NCBI GenBank assembly: GCA_004335835.1
Contig: RWJK01001818.1
Coordinates: 62,001 to 126,000, forward strand
Source: Scenedesmus sp. ARA3
Lineage: Eukaryota > Chlorophyta > Chlorophyceae > Sphaeropleales > Scenedesmaceae
Direction of reading: 5' to 3'
Length of the DNA: 64,000 bases
Shown: positions 12,901 through 24,034 of the stretch, piece by piece
Layout: the number at the start of each line of letters is the position of its first letter
Position numbering within the stretch: position 1 is the stretch's first letter
Position numbers and translations under genes: made by a program
The notes under the pieces: generated by a model
Database searches by the model: none
What the model saw: the letters and a program-made list of their open reading frames with translations, nothing else
Told to the model about the DNA's origin: nothing

Positions 12901-13411
12901 TGCATATGAACGCAGCAGCGCTGTTGCATATGACGCGCCCACTGCTGGCAGCCCACAGGTCCCCGCGGACCTCAGAGCAGCAGCATCAAGACACAACTGC
13001 TATCTTTGACTCACTTCTTGTTTGCTGCAGTGCCTTGCAGCTTCTTGTTGCCCACTAGCTCCATCACCTCCAGGATAGAGCCCTTCACAATGGCACCCTG
13101 ATCAACCAGGTCCTTCAGCTGCGTGGCCAGCAGTGCCGTGCACTTGTACAGGCCGTCACTGACAGTGACCTTTGTGCGTTTGGGTCCTGCACCATCCTTG
13201 GGCGTGATGTGCTGCACGTCTGCAAGAGCGGGAGGGCACCACGCACAGCAGACATGGTGAAATCGAGTAGGGCAACATGCAGGCCATGCAGCGTGCTGAT
13301 CAGCCTCTTAGCACACTCACCAAGAACTTGCACGATAATTGGCGTGCCTGTGAAGTTGTCCGCTGAGAGTGCATGAGGCAGCACGCCCTGCGTGAGAGGG
13401 GGCACCGCCAT
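5001..13411 (-). CDS. RPA1: Replication protein A 70 kDa DNA-binding subunit (RPA1)
   Basis: Large subunit of the trimeric ssDNA-binding complex used in nuclear replication, repair and recombination. The ATG at 13411 opens the N-terminal OB fold ([20 protein letters not shown]), continued at 13219-13010 ([16 protein letters not shown]) and 12380. A Gly/Pro/Gln/Met-rich linker follows (about 12340-11940). DBD-A starts at about 11650 ([20 protein letters not shown]) and continues through 11090-10975 ([10 protein letters not shown]) and 10255-10090 ([18 protein letters not shown]). DBD-B lies at about 9710-8924 ([33 protein letters not shown]). DBD-C starts at about 8000 and has a CX8C ([10 protein letters not shown], about 7260) and CX2C (CETC, about 6910) zinc site, then [15 protein letters not shown] (about 6460) and [11 protein letters not shown] (about 6130). 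An unusual Gly/Gln/Pro-rich tail of over 150 residues ends at the stop at 5001. Many introns contain partial copies of neighbouring exons. Exon limits are approximate except start and stop. Confidence 0.93.
6402..6605 (-). repeat. RPA1 exon echo (DBD-C, acceptor side, 2 copies)
   Basis: About 70 bp encoding the block around [13 protein letters not shown] occurs at 6402-6471 (continuing into the full exon) and again at 6536-6605, spaced 134 bp. The outer copy reads [15 protein letters not shown] and then runs into intron. It lies upstream of the real exon in transcript direction. Confidence 0.85.
7258..7440 (-). repeat. RPA1 exon echo (zinc-site exon, acceptor side)
   Basis: The exon start encoding [18 protein letters not shown] (about 7318-7262) is echoed at about 7434-7378 as [16 protein letters not shown]. 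Both copies are preceded in transcript direction by CTG repeats and a CAG acceptor. Confidence 0.8.
7636..7902 (-). repeat. RPA1 exon echo (LGQIMDE block, donor side)
   Basis: The exon end encoding [20 protein letters not shown] with its GTGAGT donor (about 7902-7839) is repeated about 204 bp downstream in the transcript (about 7697-7636) as [20 protein letters not shown], again with the donor. Confidence 0.85.
8177..8989 (-). repeat. RPA1 exon echo, five copies of a 65-bp DBD-B exon end
   Basis: Copies lie at 8177-8242, 8447-8510, 8649-8714, 8785-8850 and 8924-8989. Only the last continues into the full exon ([19 protein letters not shown]). Each encodes about 20 codons around [19 protein letters not shown] plus a donor-like GTGAGT or GTAAGT. 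Copies 2-5 differ from one another at a few positions; the leftmost copy has about six changes. The roughly 70 bp between copies is clearly more diverged. Confidence 0.93.
9067..9242 (-). repeat. RPA1 exon echo ([17 protein letters not shown], acceptor side)
   Basis: About 60 bp at 9067-9126 is repeated at 9182-9241, spaced 115 bp. Both copies begin with a CAG acceptor and encode [18 protein letters not shown] or [18 protein letters not shown]. The left copy continues into the full exon. Confidence 0.88.
9416..9600 (-). repeat. RPA1 exon echo ([17 protein letters not shown], donor side)
   Basis: The exon end at about 9600-9536 is repeated at about 9470-9412, with a third short trace of the TCTTGGTCTCCC part near 9303-9316. 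The copies keep the codons for [15 protein letters not shown]. Confidence 0.82.
9648..9852 (-). repeat. RPA1 exon echo ([15 protein letters not shown], acceptor side)
   Basis: The exon start at about 9704-9648 is repeated at about 9835-9789, spaced about 142 bp. Both encode [16 protein letters not shown]. The intervening DNA is CAG-rich. Confidence 0.85.
10206..10722 (-). repeat. RPA1 exon echo, four copies of the [15 protein letters not shown] exon start
   Basis: Copies lie at 10206-10255 (true exon), 10422-10471, 10531-10581 and 10680-10720 (decayed). Each is preceded in transcript direction by a CAG acceptor. Among the first three all base differences over 16 codons are synonymous (CGT/CGC, AAG/AAA, CTC/CTG); the fourth has amino-acid changes. 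Confidence 0.92.
11033..11325 (-). repeat. RPA1 exon echo, three copies of the [17 protein letters not shown] exon start
   Basis: Copies lie at about 11033-11090 (continuing into the full DBD-A exon), 11152-11208 (2-bp deletion, frameshifted) and 11270-11327 (in frame, one codon missing: [16 protein letters not shown]). Spacing is about 119 bp, each copy with an acceptor. Confidence 0.88.
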
Positions 13412-14220
13412 GACGCAATAATGCGGAATATAGTCAATTGTACGTTATTAATCGTTGAGGATACGTTCGACAAACAGAGTGGCGAGGTGTGCTGCGTTCG
13501 TATCGATTCACAACAACGTGTGTAATGCTGCGTGCAACGAGCAGATAAGTGCAAAGATTTGAAATTTCAGCATCTGCTGCCTCGCTCTGAGCGTGGCAAC
13601 ACAAGTAAGCAGAGCAGGCCTCGCTTGTTATGCTGTCATGTCATGTGCTGCGTCGTGCTGTGGGCGCCTTCCCGCAGGAAGACCATGATGGGGCTCACCA
13701 GCTTCTACTTCGATTCTCGCCTTTGACGCACCACTGTTGCTGCATTCCCACAAGCAACACAGCATGCATGCTGCCCGTGCAAGCCACCAGTGTTGACATG
13801 CCATCCTCAGCCTGCAGCCTGATCAGGCTCATGAGCTGTGCCATAGGGCACAGGCGCCAGACGGGGTGGCGATGTAGGGGTTGCCGGGCGCGTGACCAAA
13901 TTAAATCATAACCCAATAGCTGAAAAATGACGGTACGCGCAGTGCTGATTTGGGCAACCCACCGTACTGCCACTCACAAACTTCGTGACTCAGTGGAGTG
14001 TTACACGACGGGGACACATAACGTTTTTGAGCCAGTGACAGACTCACTGCATGCAAGTTTGGCAGGTGTTTGCAACACCTCCGAGGTGTGTGAGTCTGGC
14101 ACGCACACCGGCGACCCTTGTGCAGCACCCACAGACCCTTTGCACCATACTTGCACTGAACTACTGCCGGTGCCTGCTGCATTCTTCGGCTTCAAGCAGG
14201 CCCAGCTGTACCGCAGCTGG
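13412..14220. other. Intergenic: RPA1 5' flank and pseudouridine synthase 3' flank
   Basis: Between the RPA1 ATG (13411) and the pseudouridine synthase stop (14221). The part adjacent to RPA1 (13425-13520) is comparatively AT-rich and is the likely RPA1 promoter. No convincing ORF or RNA gene is seen. Confidence 0.5.
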
Positions 14221-16203
14221 TCACTTGTACTGCTGGAAAACCTTTGCTAGCTCCTGTGGCTGCAGCTTCCTGCAGCAGCAAACAGGCGCGGCAGGCGGAG
14301 CGGCACAGTGCATTGGGTTTTGCATTCAGCCAATGGCGCAGCTGACGAGCACGCAATATGCTCATGCGTGCGCACGCGTGCAGTGTATTGCTATGTAGCT
14401 GGTTGCAATTGGATCTGGACAGTTGCTACCGGCTGCTTCGGCGCCATGACTACTTCAAAAGAGGAGCAGCCCCCAGCAGCCGTACAGTCACGCATGCTGC
14501 TCAGCTACCATGCTGCTGCACTGCACTGCGCTGCTGCTGTCACTCACATGTACGCGCCCAGCCTCAAGCTGCGGGGCATCACCCATCCCCCCACGCGCAC
14601 TCGCGACAGCGCCAGCAGCTGCAGGCCAGCAGCAGCAACCAGCAGCCTCACCTGCAGCAGCAGCACCACAAAGCGCAGCATGCAGCAGTGCAGGGGGCGG
14701 GGCCTTTGGTGGAAGGCTAAAGAAGCAGACGCTCATGCAACACATACAGCTGCGAGCCCTTTTGTGCAGCTGTCGCTGCCACCTGCATTGGGTTGGGTTT
14801 CTAGATGCAGGCGCCGTTGATTGTCGAGCAATTGAAGCTGTTGAAATCCGCACTTGCTGCAAATGCACAGACAGCGCTGCCAGATAGAACTACAGGAGCT
14901 GCAGTCCAAGCTGCCAGTGCTCATGCAACCACCAGCCAAGCTGAGCTGGTTGTACACATATGCAGGGGGCGGCTCTACCCTGGCCCCTGCATGTAGGTGG
15001 CCCCCCATGCAATTCATCCTGCACTAAAGCACATAGTCTGAATAGCTGGTGCGCCCAAAGGCTGCAACGTGATTTACCACAAAGCAGCCATGACTGTTGG
15101 CTGGGCGTGAGACAGCTCACCTCATGCTTCTTGCCTTCAGATACTTCTATACTCAGCACGCAACGGCCATCAGGCCCTGCTGTGCTGCTGCTGCTGCTGC
15201 TGCTGTTGCTGCTGTTGCTGCTGCGTTGCGCTGGTGCCTGCTGTGCAGCGCCAGCAGCCACAGAGGGTGGCTGCAGCAGACGCACGCGCTTCGGCACCAC
15301 ACGCACGCCCTCTATGGTTGTGCCGGCTTTTAGCAGCCGCAGCTGCTGCTGCGTGGGCGGCTGCGGCAGCGTCACCCGGTACTCCTGCAAAGCAAGGCAG
15401 CAAGCAGTCAACAACAGCTGTGATTGAGTGCCACCAAATAGGCACGTGAGCGCATCACTGTGTGATACCAGAGAGTTTGGAAGCATGCAGAGTAACACAG
15501 TCGTAGGAGGAACAACAGGTACTGTCTGTGCTTTCGAAGCTCTTTCTCATACCTTCAGGATGTTGGCTGAAGGGTGGATGACCTTATTGGCCCAGTCGCC
15601 TGCATGTGCAACGGCAGCAGCAGCAGCAGCAACAGAAGGGCCCAGAGCATTTGACTGCACCAACAACACATTGCGCTGGGAAAGCAGGTGTTGACCCCAG
15701 CCACTCTTGCGGCAGCTCATCCAACTCAAACAATGACTGGTAACAGTTTCAATCACAACCAGTCTCTGTTGGATGTGTCGCGCTGGCACATGTAAGCGCC
15801 AGCTGTGTGCAGCATGCACTAGGTGGCCCACCACAACAGCTGCAAAGCACAGAGTGGCCACAGCATAGCCCTTGGTACATCATATACAGCACAGCAGCAA
15901 GCGTCACTGTTACTTTGCACTGCGAGGGTCATGGCTGCTTGTGTGACAGCTTGCCACGTCACCGTCATTGTACACTGTGCGTCAGAATGTGCAACAAACA
16001 CAAACAACAGCTGCAAAGCATATCGTCACAACCCTAGCTACATTTGATACAGCACAGCAGCAGGCGTCACTGCTACTTTGTAGCAAGAGGGCTGTTGGCT
16101 GCGTGCCGCCTCACCGTCATTGGTGAGGAAGATGAGGCCTGACGTGGCCACATCAAGCCGCCCCACAGTGAACAGCCGCGGCGGTAGCTGGCCCTGACGC
16201 AGC

Positions 16204-16265
<62 letters not shown>

Positions 16266-17995
16266 CAAAGCAACCCAGCAAATTGCAATCTCACTGTCAG
16301 CAAAACCACCACACAGGCATGCGTCAAGCTCAGCATATGTCCACGCCGCACCCGCGCCCCCCGTGCTTTGCTGTGCTTTTCTATGTACGTTGTTGACATA
16401 GTGTGTACTTTCGCACGTAAGCATTCTGGCAACGTAGCCGGCGGACGAGGTAGCCGAGTAAAACAAGGACAAAAAAGGTGTACTGGACAATTGGTCAAAC
16501 TGTTTGACTCAAACATATTCCTTTCGTGCCCACCTTGTGTTGCCGCTGCCAGCTGTCCAGCCAGGGCTGCAGCAGGTCAGCGGCACGCTTGCCCGGCGCA
16601 TTATGCGACACGTTGCTGCAGATGTAGCCGGGCGGCTTGTTCAGTGCAAAGTAGTGCAGCTGCAGCAGCGCACAGCGCACAGCAAACACAGAGGCAAAAC
16701 TAAACAACAAGGCGCAGCATGATCAGGCGCAATGCAGAGTAGTGCAGCAGGGATTGAGGTGACGAGGTAGAAGAGCAGGGATGCGCAGCTGGCGAGTTTC
16801 TGGTGGATTTTCCAGCGCAGTAGTGCAGCTGCAATTGAGAGTGGTTAACGACAGCTGTATGCAATGGTGCACGGGCAAAGACAGAATGCTGTGATGTGCA
16901 CTGGTTGTCTGTGGTGTCTGTGGTGTCTGTGATGTTGACAGCAGCTTGCAGGATGCTTGAATTGCTGCTGCTGTTCCTGCTGCGCACGTATGTGGTGCAC
17001 GCGCCAGTTGATGCAGGGCAAGCCCGGCCCTTTAGCGTACAGCTGTTGCATGCCTCAGGTCCGCCACCAGCAGCCTGTGATGATAGGAGCTGCAGCTGCA
17101 GATGGCTCTAACCTGCCATCTCTGGCATACCTGTGCTGACGCTGCCAAAAATATCAGCGTATAAAACCTTCCAAACAAACCTATATGTACCCTGGCGAGG
17201 TGTGCCAGTGTTGCTGACGCTGATGTGCTTGACACCCATGTTATCGTCAACAGCATACACATAGCTCCCAAGTACCAAACTGTTGCCACAAGCTGCTTTA
17301 TTGGTGCCATCTTTTTCATTTTCTTTCGCACCTCTGGGCCGCCAGGCGCTGCCAGCTGCAGCCGCCCCGTGCCTGCCACCTCCAGCACATCTGCTGCTGC
17401 ATCCACGCGCGTGGCTGGGTCAGTCACGACGGCGCCGTTGACGCGCACCTTGCCCTGCTTCACCAGCTCTATGCAGCTGCGCCTGCTGGCCACGCCTGCT
17501 GCTGCAAGGGCCTGGGGAGCGGCGAGTGTTCAGGTGTGAAGAGAGAAGCACAGTGGTTATATGTTCAGCGTTGTTGCTGGCTACAGTTGGGGAAGATGAA
17601 ACAAAACATGTCGGGATGCAGCAGGTGGTGTGCAGCGGCAGGCCAGCTGCTGCTGGAGGTGCCTAATACATTGCATCCAATTGCTGTCAGAATGTGCATA
17701 AGTGTTACTTCTGCTGCGTTTTCCAAAAGAGCAAGCCGCTTGCTTAGCTGCTGCTGCACCAGCTGCTGCCGCCGCTGCTGCTGCTTGCCTTGGCTAGCCA
17801 CTCCTGTTTGCCACTCCTGTCAGCTGCGTTATCTGTCAAAGGTTCTGGCTTGGATGCCTCAGGCCGGGGTCTTCTGTTGGTGAGTGGTCGCGGCCTTCTC
17901 TCGGACTGCTTTTTGTCTGAAGGTCTCGGTGCTGCTGTCGAGGCGGTAGGGCGAATGCTCGGCGTTCTGCTCGCTAACGTTTTGTTTACTTGCAT
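14221..17995 (-). CDS. RsuA/RluB-family RNA pseudouridine synthase, probably organellar
   Basis: Eight exons close in phase to a 351-residue protein: 17995-17789, 17511-17332, 16659-16534, 16193-16115, 15599-15553, 15384-15121, 14651-14548 and 14269-14221. Residues 1-65 are basic and Ser/Thr/Pro-rich, consistent with an organelle-targeting leader. An S4 RNA-binding domain follows (WLAKALAAAGVASRRSCIEL), then FALNKPPGYICSN. The catalytic motif FTVGRLDVATSGLIFLTNDG has the nucleophilic Asp at about residue 185. The C-terminal part contains EYRVTLPQP, IEVSEGKKHEVRLLVAAAGL and LSRVRVGGW. Enzymes of this family isomerise uridine to pseudouridine in rRNA. Intron 1 uses a GC donor (AAG|GCAAGC), and joining there restores the S4 motif. 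A Ser/Asn-rich insertion of about 25 residues interrupts the C-terminal domain. The target site and the organelle are inferences. Confidence 0.9.
15887..16125 (-). repeat. Pseudouridine synthase exon echo (catalytic exon donor side, decayed)
   Basis: The stretch around 16050-16122 (containing the donor end of exon 4, complement of GACGGTGAGG) has a weaker copy at about 15887-15968, spaced about 160 bp. Shared blocks include CAGCGTCACTG..ACTTTG and TCACCGTCATTG. It is more decayed than the echoes in RPA1. Confidence 0.6.
16209..16264. repeat. (CAG)n microsatellite, CTG on the transcribed sense
   Basis: An almost pure CAG tract of about 18 units, with one CAA, lies directly upstream (transcript sense) of the acceptor of pseudouridine synthase exon 4. 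Confidence 0.95.
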
Positions 17996-18923
17996 TCTAC
18001 CAGGACGTCACGCGAGTTACATTGGTGGCAGCAGCAGCAGTGTCAGCAGCAGCGTCAGCAGCACCACTGGCAGCACGAGGAGCCACCACCCCTCCCAAGG
18101 TGCATGCTGCTCTTAGCTAGTTGACGTGTGGCTGTGAGCAATATCTGCTGCACAGAACCTTGGGGCTGCTACACCCTTCTTGGCCCTGCTGGGCTCCCTC
18201 ATAAGCCCTAGCTCAGCATGTGCATAACATCAGGACGGCTTGTACCTCGCTGTAAGCAGCTGTGATTCAACAGTTACGGCAGCAACAGTTCACGAGTAAC
18301 CTTAGCTGACATGATAGTGGCTTTACACTCCATCTATAGTAAAAGAACTGCTGCCAGCATGCAGCACAGACACGAGGACGTACATCCAGCATTCGCCATG
18401 TGCCGCACCTTGACGCAGCTTGCCTGTTAGAATACCTGTGTGTTGCATTTTCAACTGAATGGCAGCAGCAGTTCACTGATTACATGTGCATAGGTCTCAA
18501 CTTGCTTAGCAAGTAGCAACGCCTACCCACTGCAGCTATCTTAGATAAGGCACATGGCTCGCTGTCATAGTGCCACAGTGGGCATGACAAGGAGGTTTAG
18601 CCGAGTAGCATACATGCCGGCATCCTGCAGCTGACCAGACTTTTATGAGGTCGTTGAGTGAAGCCACAGGCAGAAAAACAGCTGCGATTGCTTTCAAAGA
18701 GCATCACCATTGGCGGGTGACAGGTTGTCTTGCGGGTGACAAGATTCAAGCCCTTAAATTTCATTTTTCCGTCAACAGACTCGTTTCAGGTGTTGGTTGG
18801 CTCTTATCACTGCCGCGCGTGCACAGCTGTACAGACCGCTCACCGCTCCCGCCATCGCCACCAATTCATCGCACAGACTGCTTTGAGGCGTGAGAACTTG
18901 TCGAGTTGCACATAACACACAAG
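17996..18923. other. Divergent intergenic region (pseudouridine synthase / sulfotransferase)
   Basis: 928 bp between divergent start codons, presumably carrying both promoters. 18240-18620 is relatively AT-rich and free of long CAG tracts. No TATA match close to either start convinced me. Confidence 0.5.
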
Positions 18924-21067
18924 ATGTCTTACATACGACATTTGCGGGCGGTACCAGCTCGGAGGCAGCTGCTGGCTATCCTTGCTGTGCTGCTGGTAGG
19001 AGCACAGCTCCAGCAGACGCAAGGCAGCATGCACTACTGGAGCCACTTCAGGGACGCTACTATGAACCGAATTCAGTGGATGTTTCAGCCGCTGGCGCTG
19101 CTGGCTCAGCAAGCTGCAGCAAACAACACACTGGAGGAAGCGCAGGCACAGCAGCAGCTAGGGCCACCTCTCCCTCCCGCAGGCCCATCTGCAGTCCTGC
19201 AGACGTACCCATCGCTGATAAACGGCGAGGGCTTGCATAACTTGCAAATGGGAGTGCACGGGCGAGTCAACAAGACAGGCATAGCAGAGCGGTTGCACTG
19301 GTCCCTTGAACCGAAGTATTCAGTAGCACGGGAAGCAGTATTCAACAACTGGCGGCAGCAGGAACGGCAGAGTCCCCTGCCGCAACTGCAACCCGGACAG
19401 CCAGTCACGTGTGCCGCTGCGCGGCACACACCAGTGCCGCACCACCAATGCCATGTATTTGTGAACCACAAGTACCGCATTGCGTACATCCGGAGCCCCA
19501 AGTCGTCCAGCACCAGCATTATGAACTGGCTGGGGCAATGCCGCTACAACAAGACACGCAATTGGAACTCAACCACATGCATGGAGTACAGCTGGTGAGC
19601 AGCAGCTGCTCAGCTACGGGGAGGGCATCAGCATCAGCAGCAGCAACAGGGCAAGCGTAGGCAGCCACAGCAGCAGCATGCCAGGCATTGAATATATCAC
19701 AGTGTAGATGGCAAAGGCAGGCAACACTCTTAGCCCATAAGCAACACCACTTCTGCAGCAAAAAATAGGTTGCAAGAACAGCAGCAGCAGCAGCAGCAGC
19801 AGTCATACTGCCACCATCAGCTGTTGCCCCCACCATGCACGCCCTGCCCAAACCACCCTTGCTGCCGTCCGCTGCCGCATGATCACGCCCTTCCTGCAGG
19901 GAGCTGTTCCGCAGCATCGATGAGGTCAAGGCCCTGTGGAGCGACTACTTTGTGTTTGGCTTCGTGCGCAACCCCTGGGACCGCGCGTACTCGCTGTACA
20001 AGGACATCGTGGGCACCAACCACTTCATTCACAAGCACGGCCCGCGCTGCAGCCTGGCGTGGGGCAGCTTCTGCAGGGACCCCTTCGGCGAGTTTGACCG
20101 GCTGGTAGACACAGGTGCGGCTAGCTCAGCTTGCTAATGATGAAAAGGGTGGCCTGCGCAGCACAAGCAGCAGCATGATGGGCCATGCAGCAGCAGGAAG
20201 AGCCATGGAGCAGCAGCAACGCTGGCCAATGGCCTTGCCTGGCATCATCAGCTGCGCTGTGGCCTGCAGCACCAACAGCAGCAGGGAGGGCTACCCAGCA
20301 ACAGGGAGACACACGCAGCAACAGCAACAGTAGAAGTATTGCATGGTCGTCGCCTTGCGGGGCATTGCCAGCTGCGCCTAGGGAATAACTTTTACACAAG
20401 TTGGTGTGCAGGTGCTATGCCTGCTTGCAGCAGTGTTGTCCGTACGGCCATGCAGGTCATGGCCAATGCAAAGATGTGCAAGCAGCCGCCAGCTTGCTAT
20501 GTGTTCTGCCATCAGCGCCTGCCAAGCAATACCTTGCTGTTGCTTCCGCTGCTGGACCATGTGCGCGTGTGCTGCTGTCCTGCAGGCTGCGGTCACGTGG
20601 AGCACCACTACGGCTACTGGCACATGATGGACCAGTACCACTGCATGGTCACCTCCACCGGCGAGTGGGCAGTCGACTTCCTGGGCCGAGTCGAGCACGG
20701 CGACGAGGACTGGAAGGTTGTGGTAAATGAAATGAACGCGCGGCGGCTGCCAGGCGTGCCGGAGGTGCAGTACTCTAGCTACGGCCATGTGCACAAGGTA
20801 GAGCCGGGGCAGAAGCCACCGGAGCCAAAGAAAAAGCAGCATACGCGGCCGCCGCCGTCGCTGCGCATGTCTGCACGCAGATCGCTGCGGTACGTGCCGT
20901 TTGGGCAGGCGGCTGGTGGTGCGTGCGAGGACCCTGACGGGCCGTACTGCGGGGCGAATGAGCACTGCATTGATGCGGTGAGCCAGTGGTATGCGTGTGA
21001 TGCGGAGAAGTTTGGGTACCTGCCCAAGCTGAATGCCAAGCGCAGGCAGCAGCAGCGGCTGCGGTGA
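18924..21067 (+). CDS. Type II membrane carbohydrate sulfotransferase-like protein
   Basis: Three exons (18924-19594, 19900-20114, 20586-21067) join in phase to 455 residues. A short basic N-terminus precedes one membrane anchor at about residues 14-29 (LLAILAVLLVGAQL), giving the type II topology of Golgi sulfotransferases. The PAPS-binding motifs are present: a 5'-phosphosulfate loop in YIRSPKSSSTS (about 187-198) and a 3'-phosphate motif FVRNPWDRAYS (about 245-255). A cysteine- and histidine-rich segment (CGHVEHHYGYWHMMDQYHC) follows the second intron, and the C-terminus is basic. By family (Sulfotransfer_2, HNK-1/chondroitin sulfotransferase-like) it should transfer sulfate from PAPS to a glycan, perhaps of the cell wall or secreted mucilage; the acceptor cannot be read from sequence. 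The upstream in-frame TTG is ignored in favour of the ATG at 18924. Confidence 0.88.
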
Positions 21068-21414
21068 CATCAGTGGCAGCGGCAGCAGCAGCGGCAGCAG
21101 GAGCAGCAGCAGCAGCAGCAGCAGCAGCGGCAGCAGCAGCCGGAGCAGCTGGCTCCCGCAGGCTGATGTTGAGGGCTGCAGCAGTGTCAGTTGTGCGCTC
21201 TGCTGATGCGGTTTAGCTATGAGACAGATGGTGCAGCAGGTGTGCCATTGTTGTGCGCTGTAGTGGGATGCAGCAAGTGAGCAAGTGAACAGGATGCAGC
21301 CGCATGCATGCACAAGTGCGCTCGTGTTGCTGTGCGTGATGGCGTGTGACAAATGCAACACAGCAGGGTCCATGTACTGCCTGGGATGCCTGCTAGCAGC
21401 ACTGCTCAATGGTT

Positions 21415-21419
21415 TGTAA
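21415..21419 (+). terminator. TGTAA polyadenylation signal, sulfotransferase gene
   Basis: The green-algal polyadenylation pentamer TGTAA occurs about 350 bp after the stop at 21067. It is the first clear match downstream. Confidence 0.5.
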
Positions 21420-23512
21420 ACAGCAATGCTGATGTTGCTGGTTGGCGTCGGTACTTATCAGCCGTGGACGGGGTTGCATGTTGCAGCCGGCAGCAGGCAT
21501 TGTCACAGCCGTGATTGAGAAGCCGCTCTGCAGCCAGAGCATGCTTCATGCGCGGCTGATAAGTGAGCAGTACTGCACTGTACAGCTTTGCATAGGGGAT
21601 GTTGGTACTGCAGATACACACAAGCCTTCTGCCCCATGAGTGTGGGGCTGCAGCTGCTGCATGCCACTGGCCGCCATGCATGGTGCCTAGGCGGATGATA
21701 GCACTGCTGTGACGGCTGGCAGCGCCAGCTGTACAGGACAGTGCTCGTAACGTCAGTTGCGCCCATGTTGAGCAGCGAGAGGTGTGTGTGGCAATGCAGG
21801 GCTCAGCTGTTTCCTGGCAGAGGCTCGGGCATTCTTTGACAGCCTTGTATGGTTTGGTGGAAGTTCTACATGTTGTGCTTCACAGAGGAGGAACCTTGCA
21901 GCCTTGGTCTTGCGCATAGCTTGCCCTGCAGGGCCTGCTCAGCTGATGCGCTTCGGGGCATTTGGTTGCCTGCGCGCTTGTCCTGTCTTGTGGAGTTGGT
22001 GGCCATGGCGGCATGCAGCCAAAAAACATATACTATGCAGCGCCAGCGGATTTGATGCGATTCTTGTCAGCACGGTCACATTCTTTGAGGGCTACTGCTT
22101 TCAGCAAACAACAGAAATGCAATCTTTGTGTCAGCAGTGTCATTCAATTGCCATGCTGCTGCGCGTGTCTGTTATGCAGCAGATCTGGCTCAGCTCTTGT
22201 ACCAAGTATTGTTTATTGTGGCACTGTTGAGCGAAGCGCTGGGAACCCAATTCTTGTCCATGCAGGTGGCGTTCAGCACGTTGCTGGCTGCAGGCAAATC
22301 CAGGGGCCTCCCCTGCCTATGATAGGCACAGCAGGTGCCTGCCACAGGTGCCTAATTCATTCGCTGTTGATTGACTGGTGCTGTGGTGTTGTTTAGGCAC
22401 CATGTTCACATGTTGTCCAGCGTGTTGAAGCACTGCTGGTCTCTTGCACAGTCGGACTGTGGTGTCGGGCATGCCACACTAGTGCAGCACTACAACGGCA
22501 GTTGTTGGGTAAATATGAGGTACTCGTGATCCCTTTCATGTCACAACTCGTCAAACCAGCAATAAGGGGTGTGTGCTATGTACCAGTGCATCATGAAGTC
22601 CACAGTGTGCGGTTCTCACATACCGTAATTTGCCTTTCTTGCCTTGCATGTCCAGCTTTCAAAGCATGGGTAGCATTTGCTTGGTGCATTTATCTTGAAA
22701 GGCAACACAAGGCATGAAATGATTTCATCTTGCAGCAAAGGGCGCGCTCGGGGAACATGCAAGACAGCAACGCCACAGCAGGCACCTCAACCACGTACTG
22801 TGCGTTCACAGCATTTGCTGTGCGAGCATAGTTGACACAACTACAAAGTCAAACAAAAGATACTGAAACACTTCTGACCTGCGCAGGGGGCAGCGGCGTG
22901 CAATGAACGACGACCACCTTCTCAACGTTCTCACCCAGGCATCAGGAAGATGCAGTCGGTTGGGTGACCAGCACCCTACTACCCCGCAAACAGGGTGAGA
23001 GACCGTCGAAAACAATTTAATGCTTGTTGACATCGACACACGCGGCATGGTCGGCTTATACACAGTTGTCCAACCTATAACTCCTGGTCACAGTCAGCCC
23101 CAGCATCAACAAAAAAACATCCAGAAGCATTTATAGTCGACAAAAGATTGGTGAACAGTGGCGCACACTGCGTCACACTAACCGGGGCATGCATGGTCAT
23201 GACAAGCGCCCCTGAGGACGGATGCGTGACATACTAATGGGCAGCTCAGGTGTCAGCAACTACAGTCACTGCGACATGTTGTGGGTCCTTACAACTAAAC
23301 TCGAGATAACCGTGCTATATACTCGTCCAGGTGCTGCAGTTCGGCAGCTGCACTTGCGACACTCTGCGTCCGAGTGCTTTTTAATACTTTAGAATACGAT
23401 TGTTGCTGTCACAGTAGCGTTCACAGGTGAGAAATGGCCTGTTGGTGGATTGACATTAGCACCACACGGTGATGATTATATTTCCCTGCTGTCTCGTCGC
23501 TGCAGCAACGCT
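21420..23512. other. Intergenic stretch without recognisable genes
   Basis: Short ORFs only, none with family motifs or consistent splice phases. 22740-23460 differs in texture: few CAG triplets, more AT. It could hold an unannotated non-coding transcript, but I recognise no RNA family. Confidence 0.4.
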
Positions 23513-23520
23513 TATATAAA
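23513..23520 (+). promoter_or_regulatory. TATA box (TATATAAA)
   Basis: A perfect TATATAAA on the plus strand. It predicts transcription from about 23545, upstream of the unrecognised protein gene, and suggests that gene has 5' exons before 24035. Confidence 0.5.
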
Positions 23521-24034
23521 GCATCGGATTGCCTGTTAGTTTACATTCATGGTGCTCTTGTGTCTGATTGCCTGACTGACGCAGCTGGTGCACTGACCCC
23601 GCCAATTCCTCTGCAGGATTTTTGGTCAGATCCGAAGGCACTTAATCCAGAGGTTTCTGCTCAGACTGTTCTGGAGGTACTTAGAAGTCATGTTTGTTGG
23701 CCGAGAGCAGCTCCCTCAGTCCCTGGGCGATGGGCCGCTGAACTACAGTCCGCCCAGCTGCGACGTATATACCCATCAACCGGCAGCTGATTGCGTGGCT
23801 TGCTCTTGTTTTACATTGTCAGCTTCAGCAGCTCCAAGCTGCGTTGGTCAGGAGGATGAAGCCCCAGCTGACGCAGGTGGGGAGCAACTGGCAGCTGGCC
23901 TTTGACCTTGGACGAAGCAGCAGTGTGTGTAAATGCTTTATTGCTAATGCATCGTAGAGTAGTTAATGTATCGTACGGGATGCGCGGGACACCCCAGCTG
24001 TGGTTGTGCTATTTTGGGGAGAATGATTGCATAA

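Noticed and set aside
22860..23060. Compact AT-richer segment as a possible structural RNA (SRP, U-snRNA or tRNA)
   Set aside because: No tRNA B box, no U6 or SRP conserved blocks and no convincing stem were found by eye.
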